Below are positions 17,228-26,167 of a stretch of DNA of 64,000 bases, in pieces (position 1 is the first letter of the stretch; the number at the start of each line of letters is the position of its first letter). The stretch comes from CAYSEQ01 sp964430475 (GTDB lineage Bacteria > Patescibacteriota > Microgenomatia > UBA8517). Under the pieces are notes generated by a model. The model searched no databases, was not told the origin of the DNA, and saw only the letters and a list, made by a program, of their open reading frames with translations. The translations under genes and the position numbers were made by a program. The stretch covers positions 4,413 to 68,412 of the forward strand of contig CAYSEQ010000004.1 of the NCBI GenBank assembly GCA_964430475.1. The letters are read 5' to 3'.

Positions 17228-17722
17228 GTGAAAAAAGCAAATTACAAGTTGTCTTTCTTAAAATTTAAAGGTAAGGGTTTTACTCTTTTGGAACTTCTTT
17301 TGGTGATGGCTATAATCGGAATTTTGGCTACCACTCTTGTGGTTGCTGTGAACCCAGGTAGACAATTGGCTAAGGCTAGAGACGCTCAAAGAGAGACTGA
17401 TCTTATAGCGATTTTAACAGCAGTGATGCAATACGCATCAGAACACAGCGGAGAGCTACCTGATACAGATGGTGATCCTGATACGAATAATTTTCCAACT
17501 GTAGCTACATGTATTGGGACAGATGTTGGTTGTTTTAATCTTGCGGGTGCTGGGGAGCCCGGTGAGACGATTGTGCCGGTTTATCTTGTTGAACTGCCTT
17601 CAGATCCCAAAACCGGAAATCCACCTGGAAATACAGGATATAGCATTTATGTGGATACCAATGGCCACCTTCATGCTTCAGCTGTTGGTGAGATAGATAA
17701 CCCAATTGTAGTTAGTCGTTAG
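17228..17722 (+). CDS. Type IV pilin
   Basis: A 164-residue pilin with signal GFTLLELLLVMAIIGIL at residues 17-33, cleaved after Gly17 to give mature Phe1 and Glu5. The conserved stretch NPGRQLAKARDAQRETDL follows, then a short globular domain with a cysteine pair (ATCIGTDVGCF) that may form the D-region disulfide. This fits the major pilin or a PulG-like subunit. The GTG at 17228 is preceded by TAAGG four bases upstream. It is the last gene of the pilus operon. Confidence 0.9.
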   Translation: MKKANYKLSFLKFKGKGFTLLELLLVMAIIGILATTLVVAVNPGRQLAKARDAQRETDLIAILTAVMQYASEHSGELPDTDGDPDTNNFPTVATCIGTDVGCFNLAGAGEPGETIVPVYLVELPSDPKTGNPPGNTGYSIYVDTNGHLHASAVGEIDNPIVVSR

Positions 17723-17782
17723 ATTTTAATTAAATTTTAAAATGATATAAATGTTCTAGGATATTTGATAAAATACGATAAA

Positions 17783-18661
17783 ATGGTCGATTTAATTAAG
17801 AAAAAGCTTAGTAAGTCTTATAAAGAAACCTTAAGAGGTAATTTTGTTGACATCAACGATATTCTAATAGAGTTTAATATAGACAAGAGTAAGTTATTTC
17901 CTGTCTGTAGATATCTCTTAGAATCAAGTTCCGATAATATTGTAAACAAATGGCTGACCAAGAAAAAGTATGTTAGGACAGCATTTGTCTTAAGAGCCTT
18001 TTCTAAAAGTTATCCCTTGAATGGACTTAAGAAATCTTTGATGATTGATGCTATGGTAAACATTCTGGATGATTTACTTGATGAAAAATTATCTCAGGAT
18101 GACAAAAAGTTATATGTACTAGAATACCTCAGAGTTTTTTCTAATTTCTTGTCTACCTGTCCTGATAAATATATATTGAAAGCCCTGGGTAAGTATATTA
18201 ATAGACTCATAACACTCGCTATCGCAGAATTTGAGTTTTTGAATTTTATTTCCAAGGAGAAGAATAGAAGAAAAATTATAGACTTGTCTTTCAAATTGTT
18301 GAGTTTAAGAAGTCAAGATATTGACATCTTTGTCCAAATTCCCATGCACCTTGATAAGGGATTAAAAAGCGAGAAACTTCTTAAAAACTTCAGAATTTTT
18401 AGAGTAGTTAACCTCCTGAAAAAAGACTTAGCAGATATAGATCACGATAAGCAAAATAACCAGGAAACATTAGTGACCTACATGTTAAAAAGAAAAGATT
18501 ATGAGTTTAAAGGCTTTATAAGTGATTTAAAGGAGAGATTTAAGATTGAGCACGAGAAAGTTTTAAGCAGATACCAGGATAAGAATGCTAGTGATATTGT
18601 TCAAAGGCTGAATAAAATGTTTGAGGAAGAGCTATTAGAGATAGACAATTTAATATTCTAG
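17783..18661 (+). CDS. Uncharacterised all-helical protein next to histidine kinase
   Basis: About 292 residues, strongly helical, Lys/Leu-rich, without signal peptide, membrane segment or recognisable motif. It is separated from the 7TM-type histidine kinase gene by 13 bp and is probably co-transcribed with it, which hints at a signalling or regulatory partner. ATG 17783 is preferred; an in-frame TTG at 17765 would add six residues. I do not recognise the family. Confidence 0.6.
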   Translation: MVDLIKKKLSKSYKETLRGNFVDINDILIEFNIDKSKLFPVCRYLLESSSDNIVNKWLTKKKYVRTAFVLRAFSKSYPLNGLKKSLMIDAMVNILDDLLDEKLSQDDKKLYVLEYLRVFSNFLSTCPDKYILKALGKYINRLITLAIAEFEFLNFISKEKNRRKIIDLSFKLLSLRSQDIDIFVQIPMHLDKGLKSEKLLKNFRIFRVVNLLKKDLADIDHDKQNNQETLVTYMLKRKDYEFKGFISDLKERFKIEHEKVLSRYQDKNASDIVQRLNKMFEEELLEIDNLIF

Positions 18662-18674
18662 TCAGAAATGAAAA

Positions 18675-20273
18675 ATGCCTGCCAGTATAGTTCTTATTAA
18701 TAAAATTACTGTCTTCCTAATTAATGTAATCAGCCTTACTCTCTTAGTAACGATATTATTCTCTAATCTTAATATTATATTAAAAAGAATTTATACCTTG
18801 ATGATTTTTTTAATGTTGATTTGGGTCGACTTTGCTTTTCTTGCTCGACTTTCAGGTAGTGCAGAGGTTGGATTGTTTTTTATCAGACTAGCCTGGTCAA
18901 TTACCCCCCTGTTGTTTGTCCTTATTTTTGCCTTCATGGTAAACTTCTTTCAAGTTTACGATAGGTATAAGAGGTTAACAGGATTTCTGTATATTCTCGG
19001 AGCCTTATTCCTTTTTATTACTCCATTAACAAATTTGATAATCAAAGATATTTTTTTTCAGCAAGAGATTTTACATATTATGTATGGCAAGTTAGTATGG
19101 TTGTTTTTTGGGGCAGTTGCATTTCTTACTTTTTCAAGTTTTGTAGTCTTAGTAAGGCAGTACAGAGTAAATCCCGCTGACCATAAATTGAAAGGTTCAA
19201 TAGGTTTAATCTTTATAGGGTTGGTAATTTTCTTTGTTGCGAATGCAATTTTCAACATATTTTTCCCCGTGTTTCTTCAAGTCTTTCATCTTTATGAATT
19301 TGGTGATTACTCTACAATTGTTTTTTTTAGTCTCCTTTCTTATGCAACTGTAAGACATAATATTTTTGGTTTTAAGGTAGCGTTTACATCCTTTCTTGCT
19401 CTTTTTTTAGGTAGTTTCTTAGTGGTTAATGCCTTAATTTTTAGTCCATCCCTTTCACAGAAAATAACAAACGTCATAGTATTTATACTTTATGTGCCTT
19501 TTGGTTATCTATTGGTAAGAAGCGTTAAGGTGGAAATTGAGCAAAAGGAAAAGCTCGTACAGTTGAGTGAAAAGCTAAAAGAGCTTGACTCTCAAAAAAA
19601 TGAGTTTATCTCTATGGCAGCTCACGAATTAAGAAGCCCACTAACTGGTATAAAGGGTTATGTTTCGATGATCTTGGAGGGCGATACTGGAGAAATTCCC
19701 AAGAAGGCTAGGGATTTCTTGGTTGATATTAAAAATATCAACGATAGACTAATTAGACTTGTGAACAATATGTTGAATGTAAGTAGGATTGAGGAAGGTA
19801 GGATGGTCTATCAGATTGAGAGAGAGCATCTATCAAGATTGGTACAAGCGGTTTTTAATCAATTCAAACCCGAAGCCGAAAGAAAAGGACTGAGGTTTGA
19901 ACTCACCATAGAGAAGGGAGTAAAAGATTTGGTTGAGGTTGATACTGATAAAATCCAAGAAGTTATAGGTAACCTTTTGAGTAATGCGATTAAGTATACA
20001 GAAGAAGGTTTTGTTAAGGTGGCCTTATTACAAAAAGGCAACAATATAGTTTTCGAGGTTAGTGACTCTGGGCCTGGAATTTCTGCCGAGGAACAGAAGA
20101 AACTTTTTCAGAAGTTTCATAGGGTTGAGACGAATGTTGGAAAAACAACAGGGACGGGTTTGGGACTTTATATTTCTAGGCTTTTAATAGAAAAATTCAA
20201 CGGAAAGATTGGCGTTAATTCAAAAGTTGGTGTCGGAAGTACCTTTTGGTTTGAACTACCCTTAGCCAAATAA
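18675..20273 (+). CDS. Sensor histidine kinase with N-terminal 7TM region
   Basis: A 532-residue kinase. The first 280 residues contain about eight hydrophobic helices resembling the histidine-kinase N7TM sensor domain, which may detect a membrane or extracellular signal. A coiled linker leads to the dimerisation domain with the phospho-acceptor His in SMAAHELRSPLTG (about residue 318). The ATPase domain shows the N box (LLSNAIKYTEEG), G1 (DSGPGIS), F (LFQKFHRVE) and G2 (GTGLGLYISR). No receiver domain is attached. A lone response regulator gene at 20994 is the nearest candidate partner (inference). Confidence 0.9.
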   Translation: MPASIVLINKITVFLINVISLTLLVTILFSNLNIILKRIYTLMIFLMLIWVDFAFLARLSGSAEVGLFFIRLAWSITPLLFVLIFAFMVNFFQVYDRYKRLTGFLYILGALFLFITPLTNLIIKDIFFQQEILHIMYGKLVWLFFGAVAFLTFSSFVVLVRQYRVNPADHKLKGSIGLIFIGLVIFFVANAIFNIFFPVFLQVFHLYEFGDYSTIVFFSLLSYATVRHNIFGFKVAFTSFLALFLGSFLVVNALIFSPSLSQKITNVIVFILYVPFGYLLVRSVKVEIEQKEKLVQLSEKLKELDSQKNEFISMAAHELRSPLTGIKGYVSMILEGDTGEIPKKARDFLVDIKNINDRLIRLVNNMLNVSRIEEGRMVYQIEREHLSRLVQAVFNQFKPEAERKGLRFELTIEKGVKDLVEVDTDKIQEVIGNLLSNAIKYTEEGFVKVALLQKGNNIVFEVSDSGPGISAEEQKKLFQKFHRVETNVGKTTGTGLGLYISRLLIEKFNGKIGVNSKVGVGSTFWFELPLAK

Positions 20274-20278
20274 ACAGA

Positions 20279-20893
20279 TTAACCCTTTGACCTTGTTATC
20301 ACGAAAACAAGCCCAATTAGGCCGGCTAAGGCAAGAAGTGCCGCGAGCCCTGCACGCTTTATAGCAAGGACGAGTTTTTCTCTTGTAGAAAGTACTTTGG
20401 GTGCTTCTTCTTGAGGTTGGGGTCTTTCTGGACTTAATGTAGGCGAAGGTGTTGGTATCTCTTCCTCTTCTTTTTCTAAAAACTCTATAGGTTTTACAGT
20501 TCCGCGCATCACTACCTTGCCGCTTGGAGTTTTTGTGTCACCTCTTGCCTCAACTGTGACGAATAAGGCAGAGAAAGGAGTTTTGGTTTTGAACTTTCCT
20601 TTTCCCAATCCTAAAGTTCCTAATCGTATAGGATCTTTTCCAGCCTCAAGAGGTTGTGCCCAGACAACATAGTTAAAAATAGTATCATCTACTGGATAGA
20701 TAAGATTCCGACAACTAAAAGGAATTTCAAATTCTAGGTTTTGCATTCTAAGGGAAGCGGCAAAGCATTTATATTTTTCCTGTGTGGTTGATCTTAGTTC
20801 AATCGTCCCTTCGGATGCGGAGGTTATCTTTGCAAATAAAAATAACTCTAGGATGAAGCTCAATATTAAAATTGGAATTTTTGCTATTTTCAT
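20279..20893 (-). CDS. Predicted surface protein with C-terminal membrane anchor
   Basis: A 204-residue exported protein: signal peptide (about 1-26), a beta-rich domain with two cysteines (about 27-140), a Pro/Glu-rich linker (EEIPTPSPTLSPERPQPQEE) and a C-terminal hydrophobic helix ending in RSKG. The layout resembles a cohesin-type or wall-anchored surface protein, but there is no LPxTG motif. It converges on the histidine kinase gene, with 5 bp between the two stops. The specific function is unknown. Confidence 0.65.
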   Translation of the reverse strand: MKIAKIPILILSFILELFLFAKITSASEGTIELRSTTQEKYKCFAASLRMQNLEFEIPFSCRNLIYPVDDTIFNYVVWAQPLEAGKDPIRLGTLGLGKGKFKTKTPFSALFVTVEARGDTKTPSGKVVMRGTVKPIEFLEKEEEEIPTPSPTLSPERPQPQEEAPKVLSTREKLVLAIKRAGLAALLALAGLIGLVFVITRSKG

Positions 20894-20954
20894 AGATTTT
20901 TAACTCTTTGTGCTTTCATTTTATAAAGGGTGTAAATAAAAAACAAGTTAGTAA

Positions 20955-20983
20955 TTGAAAGTATTGTTAAATTCGCCTAATAT
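20955..20983 (+). promoter_or_regulatory. Promoter of the lone response regulator
   Basis: TTGAAA (20955-20960) and TAATAT (20978-20983) are 17 bp apart; predicted start near 20990, four bases before the ATG at 20994. The TTG of the -35 box is in frame with the gene but is unlikely to be a start codon. Confidence 0.6.
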
Positions 20984-20993
20984 TAATTTAATT

Positions 20994-21404
20994 ATGGATT
21001 CCTACTCAAATCAGCCTGAAAACTCTTTTCCCGGCGAACAAAAGAAAGTCGTTTTTATTGTTGAAGATGATCCTGTCCTTTTAAAAATGTATACGGAGAA
21101 GTTTACTTTTGAAGGATTTAAGGTGTTGAATGCAAGGGATGGCGAAGAAGCTCTAAAGATTGCAACTTCCGAGAAAGTTGATGTAATTTTGCTTGACATA
21201 ATGCTTCCAAGGATGTCTGGAACTGATTTTTTGGAAAAGTTAAGACAAACCCCCGAGGGGAAGGAGATCCCAGTTGTTGCTCTTACTAATTTGGCTGAGG
21301 AAGATGAGAGGCAAAAAGCATTAAAGCTAGGTGTGGAACAGTATCTTGTTAAGGCGATGAAGACACCGGAGGAGGTTGTAGAGACTGTAAAAAATTACCT
21401 TTAA
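20994..21404 (+). CDS. Single-domain response regulator (CheY-like)
   Basis: A 136-residue receiver domain with no output domain. The acidic pair is in VEDDPVL, the phosphorylated Asp in ILLDIMLPRMSG, the Thr/Ser switch in VALTNLA and the conserved Lys in YLVKAMKTPEEV. It could act by protein contact, for example on the pilus motor, or as a phospho-relay element. The kinase at 18675 is a plausible partner. Its stop overlaps the converging glucan phosphorylase stop by 3 bases. Confidence 0.88.
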   Translation: MDSYSNQPENSFPGEQKKVVFIVEDDPVLLKMYTEKFTFEGFKVLNARDGEEALKIATSEKVDVILLDIMLPRMSGTDFLEKLRQTPEGKEIPVVALTNLAEEDERQKALKLGVEQYLVKAMKTPEEVVETVKNYL

Positions 21405-23047
21405 ATCTTTTCTTGATAAAGATACTTTTGGTATTCTTTTAAAACCCTTTTTGTATTGTAGACATTTGATAGTTCCATTGACGCTCTCATCATTTTTATC
21501 CATTCAGTAGGTATTCCATCAGCACCTCTTTTATAAAAGATTGGCGCTATTTCATTTTCCAGGATATCATAAAAGCTTTCTGCTACACGGTTAGGATCTA
21601 ATACCCACCCTCTTCCCTTCCAGTCGACCTCGTAAGTCCAGCCGTCAAGAACTGTTACATTTAAAACACCATTGGACGCTGCCTTCATTCCGCTTGTCCC
21701 ACAAGCTTCCTGATTTCCTTTAGGTGTATTTAGCCAGACATCGCTTCCTGATGTAAGGTGATTTGAAAGGGAGATATTGTAATTTGGCACAAAGATAGCG
21801 CAGCCCGCAAGGTCGCTTGAAAAGATTTTGATTATTTCTTCTATGATATATTTGGAGTTAGGATCAGCGGTATGGGAATTTCCTGCAAATAAAAGCTGTA
21901 CTGGCCTTTCCGGATTTTTCAGGATTTTTTTGAGCCTTGCGATATCTTTAAATATAATCATAGGCTGTTTATACTCTGCCAGGCGCCTTGCCCAAGTTAT
22001 TACGAGTTTGTTGGGATCGTATCCAAAGCCAGTTCTTTTTATTACTGATGAAACAAGTTCTTGCTTTTTGTACATATGTATTTCCCAAATTTGTTGGTTG
22101 CTTAGACTTGGATTTCTGAAATCACTATCTTGCCATCTTAGAAGGTTTACTCCATTGGTTATTGGAAAAAAGTCGAAATCTGGCCAGGTTTTTTTTGCAA
22201 ATTCCGCATGGATCTTGCTAACAGCGGATTGCTTACTGGAGATTTTGAGTGCAAAGAGTGTGGAACTAAAGGTATTTTCGTCGATTAAGCCATCTTTGAA
22301 AAGAATATGGTTATCTATTCCCATTTTCTCTGCAAAAAACATGGAGTATTTTTCAATTAAAGATCGTGGGTATTGAGGATTGCCAGCTGGAACAAGGGTA
22401 TGATTTGTGTAGACTATTTTTTCTTTAGCTTTTGACCATGCCTCTTCAAAGGTAAGTCCGGAATTTTTCATCATATCTAAGACTATTTCCCAAATAAGAA
22501 ACTCCGGTCTTGCCTCGTTTATATGATAGATTTTAGGTTTAATACCCAATGCATTGAGAAGTTTGATTCCACCAACTCCCAGAAGGATTTGTTGCCGAAT
22601 TTGGCTTTCGCTATCCCCTTGATACAAGGCGTCCATATCAGAAATCCACTCGCTGGGGTTTCCTTCAACATTGCTTGACAAGAAAAAAAGAATTGTCGTA
22701 TCAGATAGTCTTACATGATAGGATTTTACACGCACCTTGTTGCTGCCAAGTGTAATTTCAAGGATCAAAGGTTTACCTTGTTGTGTTGTTGGTCTTAAAA
22801 ATGAGGTATCGTGGTCAAATTCAGAATCCCGAGTTTCTGCTTTTCCTTGTGCTGTTATGTGTTGAAGAAAGTTTTTGCCCTTGTAAAGAATTCCTATCCC
22901 CACAAATGGGTAATGTTCAATCGCCGCTTCGTTAATGAGATCACCCGCAAGCACACCCAGACCTCCAGAATAGGTCGGAAGTTCATTGTCAATGGCAAAC
23001 TCACTACAGAAATAAGCAACTGGATTTTTAACTTCAGGGAGTTTCAT
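21401..23047 (-). CDS. glgP: Alpha-glucan phosphorylase
   Basis: A 548-residue member of the short alpha-glucan phosphorylase family, releasing glucose 1-phosphate from alpha-1,4-glucans. Diagnostic text includes VAYFCSEFAI and YSGGLGVLAGD at the N-terminus, FPITNGVN, WARRLAEYKQP, LLFAGNSH, and EACGTSGMKAASNG, which holds the pyridoxal-phosphate lysine and phosphate-binding loop. Start is ATG 23047; a TTG seven codons upstream is less likely. No glycogen synthase or branching enzyme is in the window, so its polymer supply is unclear. Confidence 0.9.
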   Translation of the reverse strand: MKLPEVKNPVAYFCSEFAIDNELPTYSGGLGVLAGDLINEAAIEHYPFVGIGILYKGKNFLQHITAQGKAETRDSEFDHDTSFLRPTTQQGKPLILEITLGSNKVRVKSYHVRLSDTTILFFLSSNVEGNPSEWISDMDALYQGDSESQIRQQILLGVGGIKLLNALGIKPKIYHINEARPEFLIWEIVLDMMKNSGLTFEEAWSKAKEKIVYTNHTLVPAGNPQYPRSLIEKYSMFFAEKMGIDNHILFKDGLIDENTFSSTLFALKISSKQSAVSKIHAEFAKKTWPDFDFFPITNGVNLLRWQDSDFRNPSLSNQQIWEIHMYKKQELVSSVIKRTGFGYDPNKLVITWARRLAEYKQPMIIFKDIARLKKILKNPERPVQLLFAGNSHTADPNSKYIIEEIIKIFSSDLAGCAIFVPNYNISLSNHLTSGSDVWLNTPKGNQEACGTSGMKAASNGVLNVTVLDGWTYEVDWKGRGWVLDPNRVAESFYDILENEIAPIFYKRGADGIPTEWIKMMRASMELSNVYNTKRVLKEYQKYLYQEKI

Positions 23048-23184
23048 TATTTTAAAGTTTGACAAATTTTTTTAAAAATTTCTAGGATTTAAGTTTTATT
23101 TTTTGATTTTTTGAATTTATTTAATTTATGCCCGAGATTGTTGACATGGAAGTCCTAACCTATTAAGCTTGAAAGAGAACTGCC

Positions 23185-23688
23185 ATGAATGCTTATGGAG
23201 ATAGCGGGACTTACCACCTAGTAAGACCTAAAAGGAAACTCAGGATAAAAAGAAATTTTCTTGATTTATACTCTAGATATTTGGGCTTAAGTAAAGAAAA
23301 AAAGGTTTTAATTCTTCTTTTTTTGATAGGCATCGCTGGTATTTTTGTAAATTTAGTTCTTTTTTTAAGTAATCAAGAGATTGTTGATCAGGTAATTGAA
23401 CAAAATTACTCTTCAGGTTTTGAGACGCAGGATGGGACAATAGAAAAAGTTTTAAAAAAAGGAATGGAGTTTGAGGTAAAGTTGGAAGATGGCAAAAGCA
23501 TAAGTGTCTCTTTAACAGGTTCTACAGATATTAAATGGTGGGATTCTGAGAAGAATTTGGAGCATCAAATTGAACCATTCACTCTTTCTAATTTACAGCC
23601 AGGTAGAAAAGTGAAAGTTTCTTATGAAAAGAATGATTTGGACCAGAAAAACCCAATTCCTTTAACCAAATTTATAATTATTTACTGA
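23185..23688 (+). CDS. Membrane-anchored hypothetical protein
   Basis: A 167-residue protein with a basic N-terminus, one transmembrane helix (about 44-64) and an extracellular beta-rich domain (about 75-167) with GKSISVSLTGSTDIKWW and LQPGRKVKVSYEK, which has the look of an OB-like or small barrel fold. It sits 18 bp before a large secreted protein gene, probably in one transcript. No family is recognised. Confidence 0.6.
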   Translation: MNAYGDSGTYHLVRPKRKLRIKRNFLDLYSRYLGLSKEKKVLILLFLIGIAGIFVNLVLFLSNQEIVDQVIEQNYSSGFETQDGTIEKVLKKGMEFEVKLEDGKSISVSLTGSTDIKWWDSEKNLEHQIEPFTLSNLQPGRKVKVSYEKNDLDQKNPIPLTKFIIIY

Positions 23689-23706
23689 TGACCATTTTTA
23701 GAATTT

Positions 23707-25761
23707 ATGTTTAAAAAAATGATTTTAACTAAAAAAAGCCCTTTACTGATATTTTGCTTTGCTTTTTCTGTAATTGTATTTCTTTTTGGAAGTATAAGGG
23801 AGGTCAAAGCTGGACGTGCTCACTTACAAGGTAGAGTAGTTAAAAATGATCCCGCATGGCAATGTAAACTAGAGGCGCCCGATGTCTCTCGGTATTATTG
23901 GGGTAGTTCAAGGTGCGATCCAAGCTGGTGTTACGCGGGATCAGGTTTTGATATTTTTTGGAGGCAACCTTCGCGAGGGGTAACCTCATGGCAAAGGCTT
24001 AATAGTTTAGAGTGTGAGGAAACTAAGCCTAGTTACACTTCTGAAAATACGGGGAGTGAGCCATACGCCGATGCAGATGGGGAAGAAGTCTTTGTACGCA
24101 TAGTAATGAGTGATCCTAGTGTCAAACTTGAGCATGCGTTTTTTGAAACAACTTATGGCAACAGGGTGCGTTGTATTGAAGGTCATCCGATAGATTTTAT
24201 TTTTGAAAATCCTGGTCCGGTACAGGAAGTAAAACTTACAATTTATGACAATGGTAATGGTTGTAATTGGAATAATCTTTGGTTTGATCAGCGACTAGGA
24301 CCTGCAGGTTTATCAAAGGAATGTTTACCAAGTGGTGATAAGCTTAAGCTTTCCTGGATTCAACCGCCACAAACAACTAGCTTCTTAGTTAAATTAGACT
24401 ACGATTACCTTACAAAAAAGCAAGGTCCAAACTATCAACAATTTTGTGTCACAGCACCTTATCCATTTTTTCCGCCCCCGACTATCTCCCAAGAGGTGAA
24501 CATTTTACCCAACACAAACTATATCGGTTGGGCAGTTGCTTCTGCATGGGGTAATTGTAGTGATCAGTTTGGTGAAAGCGGGCAGGCGGAGGATTTTAGA
24601 TGTGTTTCAGTACTTCCAAGTTGTACAATTTCGGTTGATGATATAACTATTCCAGCAGGTTCAACAAAAAAGGTACTTCCTTCATTAACTCAAAACAACG
24701 GGACTGTCGATGAAGTGGAATTTGAAATATCGAATCCTGATAATGTTTCCGTGTGCGATTCAAGTAGCAGTTCCTGTAGGCAGGGACAAGGAAATTATAC
24801 CGATAGAACCTCGCCTTTTGACGCCAATATTACCGCTTATTTGCCTGGTAGTACAACTTTGATAATTACTGGCAGGATGCAAGATGAGCCTGGTGGACCA
24901 TATTCTTGTTCTGACACAGCCCAAATTTCTGTAACCAATACCCTTCCTTGGTGGCAGGTTGTTGGAGGGGATGCGGTCGTAAGCCAAGGGAATCTGGTTT
25001 CAAAGTTGCCGAATTTAAATGTTTGCCCTGGTTGCGTATTCATAGCAGATAATCCCCAAGGCCACCCTGGTGTTCCCTCTGCAGGAGGGGAGACAGATTT
25101 TGGGGAGGGAAGAATATCAAGTAAAGGTTGGGTTGTTGAGGATTCTCCGTACAGGGGAACTGAACCTTTTAGCTACGAATACTTTGAGAAGAAAATTCCT
25201 ATTGGTGTAGAGTTAAAAAATCCAGGTAATCAATTTGAGCAGGAAGATGTTGACGATTGCGAAGAATTTGAAGGTTATTGTTGGTTTAAATACGATGGAA
25301 GTGATTCCGGAGTTGACCTAACTACTTCTGGGAGAGTTATCGATGCTAAGAAAAAGAAGGTTGTTCTTTTTGTAAAAAACTCGGATTTTGAGATAAAATC
25401 CCTTCTAAAGGTCACACGGGGCCTGGGAGGATTTTATGTAATAGTAGAGGGCGATCAAGATAACGGTCCCGCAATAAGAATTGATCCATTAATTGGAGAC
25501 AATATACTAGATTCAAATCCAGACATCGAAGGAATTTTCTTTACAGAAAGGACATTTTCAACAGGTACTCAAGGAAACGGAGGCGATAATCAACTTTATA
25601 TAAGAGGATCAGTTTTTGCTAAGAAGTTCCAACTTCAAAGGGATTTGGCTAGAAACTTTACAACTCCAGCAGAAGTCTTTGAATTCGCACCTGACTTAAT
25701 CCTTAATTGGCCCATCTTCCTCAGCCCCAAAAATATTATCTGGAGAGAGGTTACTCCTTGA
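23707..25761 (+). CDS. Large secreted cysteine-containing surface protein
   Basis: A 684-residue exported protein with an N-terminal signal or anchor segment (about 12-33) and a long Ser/Asn/Gly-rich, beta-rich body with many cysteine pairs, consistent with an oxidised extracellular fold. The C-terminal part (about 590-670) has FTERTFSTGTQG, LYIRGSVFAKKFQLQRDL and TPAEVFEFAPDLIL. It recalls the C-terminal portion of large surface proteins in related lineages and may be functionally linked to the pilus minor proteins. Function is unknown. Confidence 0.65.
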   Translation: MFKKMILTKKSPLLIFCFAFSVIVFLFGSIREVKAGRAHLQGRVVKNDPAWQCKLEAPDVSRYYWGSSRCDPSWCYAGSGFDIFWRQPSRGVTSWQRLNSLECEETKPSYTSENTGSEPYADADGEEVFVRIVMSDPSVKLEHAFFETTYGNRVRCIEGHPIDFIFENPGPVQEVKLTIYDNGNGCNWNNLWFDQRLGPAGLSKECLPSGDKLKLSWIQPPQTTSFLVKLDYDYLTKKQGPNYQQFCVTAPYPFFPPPTISQEVNILPNTNYIGWAVASAWGNCSDQFGESGQAEDFRCVSVLPSCTISVDDITIPAGSTKKVLPSLTQNNGTVDEVEFEISNPDNVSVCDSSSSSCRQGQGNYTDRTSPFDANITAYLPGSTTLIITGRMQDEPGGPYSCSDTAQISVTNTLPWWQVVGGDAVVSQGNLVSKLPNLNVCPGCVFIADNPQGHPGVPSAGGETDFGEGRISSKGWVVEDSPYRGTEPFSYEYFEKKIPIGVELKNPGNQFEQEDVDDCEEFEGYCWFKYDGSDSGVDLTTSGRVIDAKKKKVVLFVKNSDFEIKSLLKVTRGLGGFYVIVEGDQDNGPAIRIDPLIGDNILDSNPDIEGIFFTERTFSTGTQGNGGDNQLYIRGSVFAKKFQLQRDLARNFTTPAEVFEFAPDLILNWPIFLSPKNIIWREVTP

Positions 25762-25847
25762 TTAAGATCCTCAATAAGGTTAGTATAGTTTTAAAAAGTA
25801 AAGCGTTTTTAGGTCATGTTTAGGTTTAGGTGTAAGATTTGAAGATA

Positions 25848-26132
25848 ATGAGTCAAGATAACCTTGCAAGAATTAACGATTTTTTGAAATTTGCAGGATT
25901 TTCAGGATTTTTAGTTGCTTCGACAATTTTTTTAGGTTGGAGCTATCATATCTTCCGAGGTTTTCTTGGTGTTGGAAAAATTGAGAAGCTTTGGTGGATT
26001 TTTCTAGTTGTTTCGCTTTTTTCGCTTGGAGTTTTTATATTTATTTTCAATTTTTTCTTCGGAGGCCTAGGTGGTGCGAGTTTAAGGGAAAAAGGTGAGA
26101 TTATCTTAAGCATCTTTGCAGTGAAAAGGTAA
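25848..26132 (+). CDS. Small two-helix membrane protein
   Basis: A 94-residue protein with two hydrophobic helices (about 15-35 and 45-70) joined by a short loop. ATG 25848 is chosen; an in-frame TTG at 25839 precedes it. The topology (two helices, short basic tail) resembles small pilin-like or holin-like membrane proteins, but no family is recognised. It lies between the secreted protein gene and comM. Confidence 0.5.
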   Translation: MSQDNLARINDFLKFAGFSGFLVASTIFLGWSYHIFRGFLGVGKIEKLWWIFLVVSLFSLGVFIFIFNFFFGGLGGASLREKGEIILSIFAVKR

Positions 26133-26167
26133 AAGGGAATTAAAAAAAGCTTACTTAACTAATCTTT

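Noticed and set aside
21828..22376. 182-codon plus-strand frame opposite the glucan phosphorylase
   Set aside because: The minus strand encodes conserved phosphorylase motifs throughout this stretch; the plus frame is its shadow.
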